A stretch of DNA of 64,000 nt, from positions 33,382,628-33,446,627 of the forward strand of contig NC_065576.1 of NCBI RefSeq assembly GCF_937616625.2, written 5' to 3'. The notes beneath the pieces were generated by a model that was not told where the DNA came from, ran no database searches, and saw nothing but the letters and a program-made list of their open reading frames with translations. Position 1 is the first letter of the stretch. Every line of letters begins with the position of its first letter. This DNA is from Mercurialis annua (Eukaryota; Streptophyta; Magnoliopsida; Malpighiales; Euphorbiaceae). Shown here piece after piece: positions 25,701 to 37,090 of this stretch. Position numbers and translations under genes: made by a program.

Positions 25701-26956
25701 CGCAGCGAAAGCGTGGAAGGAAAAGATAAGTTTAGACATAATCAGACACGAGAAAGATACGTGGAACGTCAAGTAAGATGACGTTAGACTCCGATGAACT
25801 CGAGAGTTATATGATACTAGAGGGAGGTAGAGGAGGTTAAGAGAACCTCCAATGCAAGATATATTGGAATTGGCAACGACGGAACGCAGTTCCAAGTTAG
25901 CCATGAGGCTATGTTTCGGGCAAAGATTGAACCCCGAGACCCGATTAATTTAGTCCGAACCAATGGATATAAGTAATTGGTAATGCATAGATTAAATATG
26001 GGTGATTTAATCATAGAATTACTTAATTGGATTAGTTGTTTTTCAAGCTCAAAGATGAGCGGAAAACATGAAATTAAGGAAGAAAGGCAAGTGTGGCTAG
26101 TAGCCAACTTCGAGGACGATTTCGAAAACCGAAAAGATGTCGGATGAAGTTCGACTCTTCATGAAAATTGTAGATTGAATATCAAAATAAAAAGACTGGT
26201 TGAAATGCTTGGTTCATTGGCTTCGACAACAGCCGCAACGGCAGTTTTGCAGTCTTTCAGAATTAACTCAAGAAGGCAACTTTGAGGTCGATTTCCGGTA
26301 CCTTCGAGAAAAAATCTCAACTCGAAGTCTAAACAAAAGTTGTAGACTGCGTTGCCGACTATAAGAATACAAAATTTATTTGGTAAACGGACACTTTGGG
26401 ATAAGCGATCCGGGTAGGCGAAGTAGGCTCGAAGAGCAATTTTTGACCAACCCAAGTTGACTTAAAACGTAAAGTCAACCACATGGATTGTTAGAATTAA
26501 TCAAATATAGGTTTGATTAATACCTAAGATGAGTATAAAGGAGGATTAAAGTCGGTATAAGATGAGCAGAGAGTTAAGTGAAAAGTTGGATCGCGAATTG
26601 TTTTATAGTATATGTGGTAAAAGTTTCGGGTCAATCGGAGACCTTTTAAAATTTGGACGCGGATGCGTTTTGGGCTAAATTGCAACTTTTGAGAAGTTTA
26701 AGGGCTAAAGTGTAAATTAGCCAATTAAGCTTCGAGAATAGTAATTTGAAGACTAATGATGGAAAATAAAAATATTGGGTTAGTATTATTTATTGGATAT
26801 AAATAATACGTAAGTAATCGAGTTAAAAGGATAATTTAACCGTTTGGTTAAATTAGAAAGTTTAAAAGAGAAATGGTTTGAGTTAAAGAAATGAGGGATC
26901 AAAATGAACCTTTAAAGGATTTAAGAGTTAAGAAAATTCGGGGACGAATTTTTATT
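22715..26956 (+). other. Degenerate interior of the Tekay-like element
   Basis: About 4.2 kb with no ORF that I can assign to gag, protease, reverse transcriptase or integrase. The segment CTTCGAGGACGATTTCG near 26107 and TTCGGGGACGAATTTT near 26938 resemble the usual 3' end of pol and the pre-LTR region of Tekay elements. The small frames at 23471-26455 look like chance. Confidence 0.6.
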
Positions 26957-26968
26957 AGGATGGAAGAA
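26957..26968 (+). promoter_or_regulatory. Polypurine tract of the Tekay-like element
   Basis: AGGATGGAAGAA directly abuts the 3' LTR start TGCAATAGCCC. Confidence 0.7.
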
Positions 26969-29942
26969 TGCAATAGCCCGAAATTGAATATTCTAAAAAT
27001 AAGCAGTGTGTCTCATTTTAATAATTTAAATGAGAAAAATAAAGAATTTAGCGGAATAAATAAAGAAAGAGGACCCAAGTAGGTCGACATTGAAATTTCA
27101 AATAAAAAAATTTCAATAATGATATTCCATAAAGGAAAATGGAATTGGGTTAAAGAGATAAAGTTGAGAAAGTGGCTAAAAGTCCACTTTAGCTAAAAAT
27201 TTAAAAATAAGCGTTTAATTCCCGAAAATTAGAAATTAAATAGATTATAAACAGAAATTTATAATTACCAAAATAATATCGATAAAATGGTTATCGATAG
27301 TTATTAAAATGAAATTTGGACGCAAAAGCTGGAAAAAGTTCAAGTTAGCTCAAAAGTGAAACTTGAGCGTTTTTTGCTAAAATTGCCAAAATAAGATATC
27401 TGAAAGTGATATTATAAGATATGAGACTAATATTATTTATTTTAAAATAAATAATATAGAATTGATCGGACCTAAAAATTTAGCGTTCGACGGAGTAAAT
27501 TGGACGAAAGAATAGTTAGAAATTAAAGCGTGAGGAGGTGGCAAACTTAAAGACCAAATGGGGCCTTTGCCAACCTAATCAATGCCACTTGCATAAGAAG
27601 TTTAGGATCAGCACATATCCAAAACTCAGCAAGAAAAAAACGAAGCTCCCTTCCTCCATGAATTAAAATGAACCATATTTTCAAATGGTCATATCTTGCT
27701 CGTTTTTGATCTGAATCGCGTGATTTTTGCGGCCACGGAACGGGGAGGAGATTACCTACGCATCTGTCCTATCAATTCTGTATAAGAAGCTCAACTTGGA
27801 ATTAGGGTTTCTGAAATAATCAATTCGGTTTTTGGTTTAATTTGATGGTTATGATGGTCATCATCATAAGCTTAGGAATGGTGTTGTATGTTGTAAGTAA
27901 TGGTAAAAATGAGTTTAATTAAATGATTTGTGAGATGCGAGGCTTATTTTGTGGCTGGAAATTATAATATGCTAAGGGTTTAATGATATACGGTGGAGCT
28001 GCGTTACGGCAACTCTGGTGCGTGGCAGCAGAGCTGAACCATAGCAGCCCCTGCCCCTTGCCGAAACATGGGAGGGCATCCACGAAGGAAAGCAATCGAG
28101 ATATATCCATGAAGGAAAGGAATCGAGCTATACCTTTCCCGAGGTCCTAAAGAGATTGGTTTTGCGTAAAACGTTAAGTTACGCATCTAGTTTCTCATTA
28201 AACGAAAAGTACGTTTGGAAACAAATAAATGGAATAAGGTATTTTAAATGTAAATGATGGATATGGCATGTGTTAAGGGCTGTTTTCGAGGATTAAAACA
28301 ATAATAAATTAAGTTATAAAGTATGTGTTGTAAGTTTAAAAACGCTAAGCGTTATAAGCTAGTTTCGGTTTAAACGTGCAATTGGTTTGAAACTGAATCT
28401 TATGCTAAGAGTTTAATGAATAAAAATGGATTAAAAGATAATAACCTAATGTTATAAGTTAGGTTTATGAATATTAGTTATACGTTTATTAGATTTAAAC
28501 GTATTTGAAAAGTGATTGTGTAATAGATAGTGACGAGCTACGATATTGACGATTTTGGCTTAGAAAATTCGGCCAAGACATAGGAATGATGAAAATTGGA
28601 TAGCGAGGCGTGAGTATATTTTATTTACTCGCATTCTCATATTAAAACATATGTTATATATACTATATGAATAGTATTCAAATGCATGGCATAAATGTTT
28701 GGATTGAATTGCTTTGGATTGCGTTGTTCGGATTGAATTGTTTTGGATTGAATTGCTTTGGATTGGGTTGTTCAGATTGAATTGTTTTGGATTGAATTGC
28801 TTTTGAATGGGATTGTTTGGATTGAATTAGTTTGAATTGAATTGTTTTGGATTTGATTGTTTGAACTGGATAAATTGTATTAGCTTGAATGGTTTGACTT
28901 GTATTGTATTATTTATGTTGCTTGGTATATGCAAATTGTGAATGTGTGTATAGTTTGTATTAGAGATGTGATCACAGAGTCAAATCAAGTATAGACGAAA
29001 AAAATATAAACAAACTCAACTAACTGATATGAGAGAGTTTGTATCTGGTGATCCTAGACTTTTTGTACGTACGTACTTGTTAAGTCAGGAGGCGACAATG
29101 ATTTATTCACGGCCTAGATACCTGAACATAAAGGGTAAACCTGAGGCGACAATGATACGTTCACGGCCCAGTTACCCTATTTGAAATTTGTGATAGATTG
29201 AAAAGGCAATACCTCCGTAAGACTATGTGAATACCCAGAGCGAGATAAGTCTAAGATCAAGACTTGTTTGAATTGCCTATTTTCTATTTGAATTGTTTGA
29301 AAGTGTATGTATATGAAATATTTGTATTTGTAAAAAAATGGTTTTAAAAAGGCGATGTTATTTTGATAATAGGGTGAGTAACGTATAACTCAATCAGCTT
29401 AAACCTGACCCCCCCCCCCCCACAGTGTTTGTTTTCAGGTGCTTAGATTATGGACTTGGCTAGAAGTCTATTCTATGATCGGAAGTCAATCTTGAAGTAT
29501 CCAGTTCGGGCTTCTGTAGTTGCTGCAGTAGTGTTTTGTTTGACCAGAGTTGTGGTCTAGTATAATATTTTGATATGATGTTGGTTTTCGTTTGCTGTCA
29601 TTATATATACATGGAAGGTGAATACCCGTGATTATGGCTTTGTAAGTTGTACAGAGTGGTTTGTGTTCTAAACAGGTGCTAATTGCACGGTATTCAAACG
29701 TTATATTGTCGATTGTTCGGTAATGTATATTTGTATAAAAGTAATAATCCCGAAGAAAGTTGTATGTTTACTAGTGTGTAAAAGTATGTTTGATAAATGC
29801 TTCCGCGTATACGGTCAATATGTGATGGTTAAATTAACAATTTGCGAGAAAGTTTTAGTGAGTTTTAGGCTTGCTACGGGTTTCATAACTACCATTCTCA
29901 TTCCCTAGCGCCGGTCTCGATTCGAGATTTCGGGTCGTGACA
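26969..29942 (+). repeat. 3' LTR of the Tekay-like element
   Basis: 2974 bp, ends GGGTCGTGACA. Has a roughly 100-bp block near 28590-28690 absent from the left LTR, and a run of C at 29407-29419. Confidence 0.88.
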
Positions 29943-31500
29943 ATAGCATTCATAAGCATCAAGCATAAGCACAAATTCTCTCAAGATATCACTCTAACAC
30001 TCAAGTGTTTCGGGTGTGAAAATGAAGCTCACTAAACATGCACATTCGCCATTAGCTTGTTCTTAGTCCGGGACTCCACTATTTAGCTTGGTAGATGACA
30101 ACTATTATATGGATTTTAAATGGGTTGTAACTTGGCTAAGGATTAGGGGTAGGAGAAATTGGATAACTTGGCTACAACCTGACTTGAAAAATAAATTTTT
30201 TTTGTGAAGTATGAAATAATGAACTAGTTTGGAATTTTTCCGAACATAACTTGGCTACAACCTGACTTGAAAAATAAATTTTTTTTGTGAAGTATGAAAT
30301 AATGAACTAGTTTGGAATTTTTCCGAACAAGTGAACTTTTCTTTCTTTTATTTACCTTTATTTATTTATTTTCTCTTTTTTTTTTTTGCTTTTTCTTCTT
30401 TTTCCCATTTTCTTTTTTTTTTCTTTTTTTTTTCTTGCAAGACATTCATTCTCTTTTTAGACATTTGTTCACAATTTATTTTTATATCTCCCCATGCTAG
30501 AATCACATTTTCTCAATCTTAGTTAATCAAGTCAAATTGGGGTGTTTAAAGAGGTAAAGTGTTGAAGGGTAAAATGTTTGAAAGAGTGGTATAAAATCAA
30601 AGAAATGGTTAAGGCTTAAGGAGTGTAAACTAAGGGTAAGCTTTTGAAAGTGGTCTATGAAATGGGGTAATTCTAATGTCATAGTCATTTAGTTGTCAAA
30701 ACTCAGCCTTATAGTCTCGAACGGACACCGAACAAGTTCTAAAAATTCCGCATGCAATCAACACTCACGGATAAATTATTAAGGCTAAAAAACGCTCGAA
30801 AGAGGGTGGTGTTATACCAAATACTTAATTCTTATAAAATCATGCCAATCATGCTCAAGAGTTTCAAAATTAACTAATTTAAACGCACATCCTGCATCCG
30901 CATTAGATAACTTTGATCATGCTCAAGATTACTACAACCAACCATCAGAATTCACCATAATCTCATCAAAACATGTCATACAAATTGCATTTCATTGGGC
31001 AAGCATCAACATTTAATTATTTAAACTAGAAATTGCATTCAAGACATTCATTGACCGGGAGATAACCATTGTTGACAAAATTTCAAAACTACGCCTAAAA
31101 TTTTAAAATGACCAGCAAAAAAAAAATAATAATCCTCCTCACACTATTTATTAATATAATCTAATATAATATAATCTAATTTATTTATTATTTATTAATT
31201 ATTTTTCTTTTTTTCCCACCCCCTACTTTAAAATAATGCATTCTCCTCAATGTTTGAGAAAGTGCAACATTAAAAAGAAGAAGAATAATAAAAGTTCTTC
31301 CTTTTTTAGGATGACAGCAATATGCTCCACAAGGAGCTACTATCCATTCCTTCTTGACAACAATGCTGTTCTCAAGCATATAGTGGTGTTGGGCCTTTAA
31401 ATTGCCTCCCAAGCGTGCTTGCTTATGGTCATTAGCTTGACAGTATGACATTAGAGTCATGAAGGATCAATAAGAGCTACCCATTCACGTCCTTGATCAA
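29943..31500 (-). other. 3' non-coding region of the Athila-like element
   Basis: Continuation of 14326-14632 beyond the Tekay-like insertion. AT-rich, with T-tracts near 30365-30435 and no coding signal. The two open frames at 30312-30522 are low-complexity Phe/Ser reads of the T-tract. A region of the same character follows the PPT of the second Athila-type element at 56190-57590. Confidence 0.6.
30163..30328. repeat. Perfect tandem duplication of 83 bp
   Basis: ATAACTTGGCTACAACCTGA begins at 30163 and again at 30246; both copies run to TTTTTCCGAAC. Apparently identical, so recent. Confidence 0.85.
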
Positions 31501-34170
31501 TCAAGGTTCTAGGGCATAGTTTGCACCATTTTCTAAGAACTTTGAAAATCTCTCCATAAGCACTTTCAAGTTCCACCACTTCACGATCAATGTCACTCCA
31601 AAGTTTGAATGGCCCATTCCACTTTGATACCAGCTTACCTGCACATAAACGTATTTATGAGCTATTAATCATGACATGCTCGCCAACTCTTGGCTATTCT
31701 GAATGCACTGTTTCTTTTCCACCAGCTGTGGTATCTCAAAGTTTCAATTTCCATCCTGCCCACTGCTTTGCTTTCTTCTTTTTTGACCTTCTAATAAATG
31801 GAGATGTCTGAGGTGCACCCTTGACTGCAGGTTTACTCTCTATGCACTCAAGGACATGAAATTCCTCCTCCGGACCAAGTAGTGCTTGCCTTATCTCCTT
31901 TCTCACATCAAGTTGCATGCATGTCCCCTCGCAATTCGAGTCTTTCATGCTCTTCTTCATGTCAAACTCCACACTGTCGCTCCCTATCCGTAGTGTTAGC
32001 TTGCTAGCATTGACATCAACTAAGGCTCTTCTTGCATTGAGGAACGGTCGACCAAGGATCATTTGGCATTCGTTTTTCACTTCATAATCAAGGACAACAA
32101 AGTCCACAGGGAAATTGAACTTGTCGACCTTTACCAATACATCCTCTGCAACCCCGTGCGGTTTCTTGAATGAATGGTCAGCTATTTGCAGCTTCATTGC
32201 GGTATGCTTCACCTGATGGTCACCAAAGAGTTGGATAAATAAAGACAACGACATCAGATTTATGCTGGCACCAAGATCACACAGACCATTAACATGCTGC
32301 AAACTGTCAATAATGCATGGGATAGAGAAACTTCATGGATCTTTGAGCTTTGTCGGCAATTAGCTCATAATGACTGAGTTGCAGCTCTCTGACAGTTTGA
32401 TTGTGCCTTTCTCTTCCTAGTTTCGCTTGTCCATGATAATTTCCTTCAGAAATTAGCATAATGTGGCATTTCTCTTAAGGCGTCTACTAGACTTACATTA
32501 ATATGGAGCTTCTTGAAGACTTTTAGAAATTGTGCAAACTTCTCAATGTCTTGCACCTTCTTCACCCGATGTGGAAATGGCTCCTTAGGAGCATATGGTG
32601 GAGGTGGCACATATGGTTTTGAAATTTGAGGCTCATTTGTACCACCCTCACACTACTCCTTCTCTGCCTCTGCTACACTTTTCTCTACATGAGGTTCAGG
32701 CAACACTTTTGAACTCCTTAATGTTATTGCCTTAATATGCTCTCTAGGGTTTTCCTTTAGTAGTGGACGGTAAACCCCCTTGATTTTGGATCTGCAGTGC
32801 TTTCGACATCTGCTGGTTATGCAACTCAAGGTTATGAGTAGTAGTAGCATGGTTCATAAACGTTTGTTGAGTCTCTGCTTCCTTCTTTAGCATCAAATTG
32901 ATTATCTTGTCAATCTTGCTATGAAGGGACTCTCCATGTTCTCTTTGCTGAAAACTAGGCGGAAGTTGTGGTCTATTATTTTGGCTGTGGATATTTCCCT
33001 GATTGTGGAAGTTTCCTTGGTTCTGCTGTAGTCTAGATCTTCCCTGAAAGCTGGGACCTACTTGAGTATTTGCATTTCCCCCATTATCCTTCCATGAGAA
33101 ATTAGGGTGATTTCTCCACCCTAGATTGTATGTATTGGAATATTGGTCATTGCATGGTCTCTGTCCACCCACATGATTGATTTGCTCATTGAAAGGTTGT
33201 GACATCACATAGCAGTCAATTGACATATGTCCATACTCTCCACAAACCTCGCAGTTACTTTGAATAACAGCCACATTACTAATGTTGGTTGTTGCAGCTC
33301 GTCATGTGAGAAAGTCAATTTCAGCCTGCAGTGCCGGAACCATTGATTTAAGAGTCTCTGCAACTGGATCAGTATTAACTGACATAAATCCTCTCCGTAC
33401 CGGTGCTTTAACCCTCTCAGTTGGCCAAGAACAGTTGTTCATTGCCAATTCATCCAACAAATCGAATGCCCCATCGGTGATTTTCCTCATTAGTGATCCC
33501 TCCTGCAGCTGCATCTATGGTACTTCTGGTCTGATCATTTGACCCGTTGTAGAATGTCTGGATCAAGTTTTCTCTAGTGATATGATGATGAGGGACATTT
33601 CTCTGCAATTCCTTGAATCGCTCCCAAGCATCATATAATGATTCCCCATCTAATTGTTGATCTAGTCAGCTTTGCAGTCTTCGCCATAGGGAAATACTTG
33701 CTCAGGAATGCCCTTTCCAAATCTTGCCAGGAATCAATTCCATTTCTAGGTAGAGATTTAATCCAGGCTCTTTCCTTATCCCTCGGAGAAAATGAGAATA
33801 GACGCAGCCAAATTTCATCTTCAGACATGTTGTTGAGCTTGAAAGTTCTACAAACTTCCAGGAAATTAGAGATGTGAACATTTGGGTCCTCACTTTGTAG
33901 TTCATAGATTTGACAACGAACCTCTAACAACTGAATAATCCTGGTCTTGATCTCAAAGTTATTGGTCTACACAGGGTGTGCAAAATAACCATGAGCCATG
34001 TTTTTCACATTTGGTTGAAAGAATTCCATCGGAGTCGGTTGCCTCTGCCTGCTATTGTGTCCTTGTTCCTGCTGATTCTTCCCTTGGGGAACCACTCTCT
34101 TATCCCCAACATTATTGAAACTAGGTGGATCAGCAAATTCGCCTACCATATTAATGTTCCTTTGAACTGA
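31500..34170 (-). pseudogene. Athila-type gag-protease remnant fused to an integrase tail
   Basis: Minus-strand pieces in several frames, in order: gag N-terminus (34149-33967); gag core with LRLFSFSPRDKERAWIKSLP (33930-33631); the segment FDLLDELAMNNCSWPTERV (33514-33302); a zinc knuckle CEVCGEYGHMSIDC (33274-32744); a linker with EHIKAITLRSSKVLPEP (32850-32653); an aspartic protease with LCDLGASINLM and ILGRPFLNARRALVDV (32302-31736). Immediately after protease, near 31500-31690, the reading resembles an integrase C-terminus (GKLVSKWNGPF, GEIFKV). Reverse transcriptase, RNase H and the integrase core are absent. Multiple frameshifts and stops make it non-functional. Confidence 0.8.
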
Positions 34171-34364
34171 TTTTTTAATGCTTCACTCAAAAGTTGTGAG
34201 ATCTGATAGAAATGGTTCTAGAGGTAGACCTTTACGACGTGTATTATGCATACACTACGAGAAGAGTACCTGAAATAAAAAAACAATTAAACCCACGCGT
34301 AAAACAAGAAAATAAAAGACTAAATCAAGCCGAGCTATCCTAACTTAGATGTTAAAGATATGCT

Positions 34365-34389
34365 TTCTCGGGCAACGACGTCAAAAGCT
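34365..34389 (-). promoter_or_regulatory. Primer-binding site of the Athila-like element
   Basis: Minus strand TTTTGACGTCGTTGCCCGAG lies next to the 5' LTR end ...CATCAACA. It is a diverged form of the tRNA-Asp-type site (TGGCGCCGTTGCCGGGGA). Confidence 0.65.
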
Positions 34390-36379
34390 TGTTGATGAAA
34401 AATGCTGCAAGTGCACAGTATCAACTCGTAATACAGACTCTCAAGTCCGGATATCGTACCCACTAGGAAAGAAACTAATTAATACACCCAATTAAGATAC
34501 TCAATTTATATAGCCAAAAGGATAATTTGGTTGACGTGATTTAATTAAATTAATAAAATTGAATTAAACAAATATAATCTAGAATAATTTTAAACTTTTT
34601 AATAAAAATGGAGTTAAACAATAATATAAAAGATCAAGGATCATTAATTTTCATTATGCAATTAATCTCATGGGATATGGATTATGTTGTCAAATTACAG
34701 TTCAGACTAGTCTAATGCACCTATAGCTCTCTCTCAAACCCTATAGATAAAAACATACAAATAACCAATTAATAGGCAATTACTCACTCTCGTGTTATAA
34801 TTAATCTAGTCAATTAATTAAATGATATTTATAAAGTAAACCTAAAAACATGTCACTCTCATGGGATATGGATTAAACTCTCTCAAGTCAGAACTAATAC
34901 ATAGGGCAATGAATGAATTGATCAGATACATTTAAGCATTATGAGCATTAATCAACACATAATTTTAACAACAATCTATTATCCCAATATAATTAAGTAT
35001 GCATAAATCTAATTAATAATCCCTGAAAATGGGTTTAGCTACTCATATCTAAAGAAAATTCAACAATAACATATATTGAATTCATGATTAATAAGAACAC
35101 AACAATAATTGATCTCTCAATGATTGTCGTACCTCAACTCTAGAATCCCGATATGTTTGGTGAAAGGATAGAGTAGAAATGAAATACTAAAATAGACTAA
35201 CTCTAATGGTGTTGTCTATGATATAAATTGTAGGTTACAAGATGTAAAATGTAAGATATGAGATGTCTTTCTCTACACAAATGCAAACTATTTATAGAGT
35301 TTCTAGTAGTGGAGCTCAAGTTAGGAATCCCTTTTCTCTTCATGGAATTTGAATGATGATCAAGTTTTGTATCTCTTCTTTTCATAGAGAGTGGAGTGAT
35401 GAACAAGTCCTTCCATAAACATCTTGAGTAAATCATGGTTCACTTATTTCATTTCCAAAGAAAGCTTGATTTGGTATCATGTTGAAATCTTCTTTGAGTG
35501 ATGATCAAGTTCTTCCATAATGAGTTTGAGTGTATCAAGGTTGACTTATCTCATTTCCAAAAGAAGCTTGATTTAAGTCAACATTGATTTCTTCTTCATA
35601 ATGAGCTTTTGTTGTAGTCAATGCTCCTTCTTTTAAGTGCAAGCTAAGGAAGATCCCTTTTTGAATGTGAATCAAAGATGTGTCGCTTATGGAAGGTCTA
35701 TGAGTACTCACCAAAACGTCCGGAACCTTCTAAAATGGAAAAAACGCAAATTTTTCAGGTCTCAGCCGGTCCTTGTCCGGCGCGGAAGCCGCGGGCCAGC
35801 CGAGGACCGGCCGAACTTCAGAGCGACACCTTTTCAACTACACAAACTCCGACTTCAAAACCTCATAACTCCTTGTAGACACCTCGGAATGAGCCGGTTC
35901 GTAATTATACGGAAAGGTTAACATGTCTACTTTAATTCTTGCGAACACAAAGACAGTTAAAGTTTCTAAATGCTCCAAAATTTTCAATCAATGAAGCGGG
36001 GTCATATTCACAAGTATGCATTTTTGCTCTTGGCGTCTATTTTCATCGGATCTTCGCACCACATTCTTATTTACTCCAATAATGGTCTTCAAAAGGCTTC
36101 TAAATGGATTAAAACTCATGAAATACGCCGACATGGTTCCGGTTTGGCTTAGTAGTTGGCTGGCTTTCTTAATCTTAACTCGAAACCTTCTAGCTTTGCC
36201 TATTTTTGCATTTTGACTCTTTTTTATTCATAAATACTCCAAAAATATTAAATATTTACATTTTTCATAAAAAAATATAAAACAAGTAAAACTAACTAGA
36301 TAAACTTATATTTTACACAATAAAGTACTAAAAAGATTAAATAAATGACCTAAAAATTACGTAAAATATACTCTTATCA
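34390..36379 (-). repeat. 5' LTR of the Athila-like element
   Basis: 1990 bp, homologous along its length to 12300-14310 with numerous substitutions and small indels. The frames at 35637-36216 are LTR sequence. Confidence 0.9.
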
Positions 36380-36384
36380 CACCT

Positions 36385-36515
36385 CTCGTCTTCCATGAAA
36401 AAGACGAGCTCGGCAGTTTGTTTTCCATGGAAGACGAATCTGATGGCTGCGGTGAGTCCAAGAGAAGCGGCGGGTCCAAGGGAGGCTACGATAGAGTCTG
36501 AAGCGTTTATATTAT
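36385..36515. mobile_element. Foldback element C, right part of core
   Basis: Resumes after the CACCT duplication with CTCGTCTTCCATG and TTTTCCATGGAAGACGA, continuing the palindromic core seen at 12160-12299. The right arm is not clearly recognisable and is probably truncated. Confidence 0.55.
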
Positions 36516-36690
36516 TATTATTTTGACTTTATAGAGAAGATGGTTTTTTGTGGTATTTATAATACTAATAAAATATTTAAAATATATAATAAATATGAAG
36601 GATTTATTCTGAATGTTATCCAAGTGAAAAGAGGTCAATTTAATATCTTGTTTTTTTTTTATTTACACTAAAACTTCATCTCCATGTTGT

Positions 36691-37090
36691 GGGTAATTGA
36701 TTATGACGATCATTGAACTTTCGAGTTTTTTCATTTTAATCACTAAATTATTATTTTCCTTTTTGATCACTGAACTTTCATTTTTTTCCATTTTGGTATT
36801 TTCCAGCCAAAAATGTTTAGATGGCAGCCGAAATTATTTTTTTACCTGAAAACTTGCCATATATGCATAATTTACCTAAAAAATCATCTTCAAAGTGAAA
36901 TTATACATGCGTGATAAATTTTTAAAATAAAACTAGCAAAATTTGGTTGTCACATGTCGACTTCCACCTGCCACTAACCATTTTCCGTTGGAAATATCAA
37001 AATGAAAAAAAATGAAAGTTCAATAAAAATAAATTAATGACTGAAATGAAAAAAATTCAAAAATTCAGTGATAATCAGGATCAACAACCC
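36691..37090. mobile_element. Foldback MITE, Mutator-like, 400 bp
   Basis: TIRs GGGTAATTGAT (left) and GGGTTGTTGAT (reverse complement of right) lead into paired arms with repeated TCACTGAACTTTCATTTTTT-type units. Flanks CCATGTTGT (36682-36690) and CTATGTTGT (37091-37099) match at eight of nine bases. Non-coding. Confidence 0.7.

Larger units (their letters stand above)
14633..29942 (+). mobile_element. Tekay/Del-like Ty3 element, coding-dead
   Basis: LTRs at 14633-22696 (interrupted) and 26969-29942 start TGTAATGCCCC/TGCAATAGCCC and end TGACA. Perfect target duplication ATAGC at 14628-14632 and 29943-29947. A degenerate initiator-Met-type primer site follows the left LTR and a polypurine tract precedes the right one, so orientation is plus. 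The 4.3-kb internal region has no intact gag or pol. It is inserted in the 3' non-coding part of the Athila-like element, and its left LTR hosts the LARD. Confidence 0.88.
12300..36379 (-). mobile_element. Athila-like Ty3 retrotransposon, internally deleted, host of a nest
   Basis: Full element with two about 2-kb LTRs (12300-14310 and 34390-36379), each TGTTGATG...TTATCA, flanked by the perfect 5-bp duplication CACCT (12295-12299, 36380-36384). Coding orientation is minus: the primer-binding site follows the right LTR, gag and protease run leftward, and the polypurine tract abuts the left LTR. The reverse transcriptase, RNase H and most of the integrase are missing. A Tekay-like element is inserted in its 3' non-coding region (14633-29942). 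Without nested DNA it would be about 8.8 kb. The LTRs differ by many substitutions and indels, so it is the oldest of the three nested elements. Confidence 0.9.

Noticed and set aside
22697..26968. Search for gag-pol in the Tekay-like interior
   Set aside because: No reverse transcriptase, protease or integrase motif could be read in any frame; only the end signals are left.
30312..30522. Phe/Ser-rich small membrane-protein-like ORFs, also 56755-57006
   Set aside because: Translations of T-rich tracts in the 3' non-coding region of Athila-type elements.
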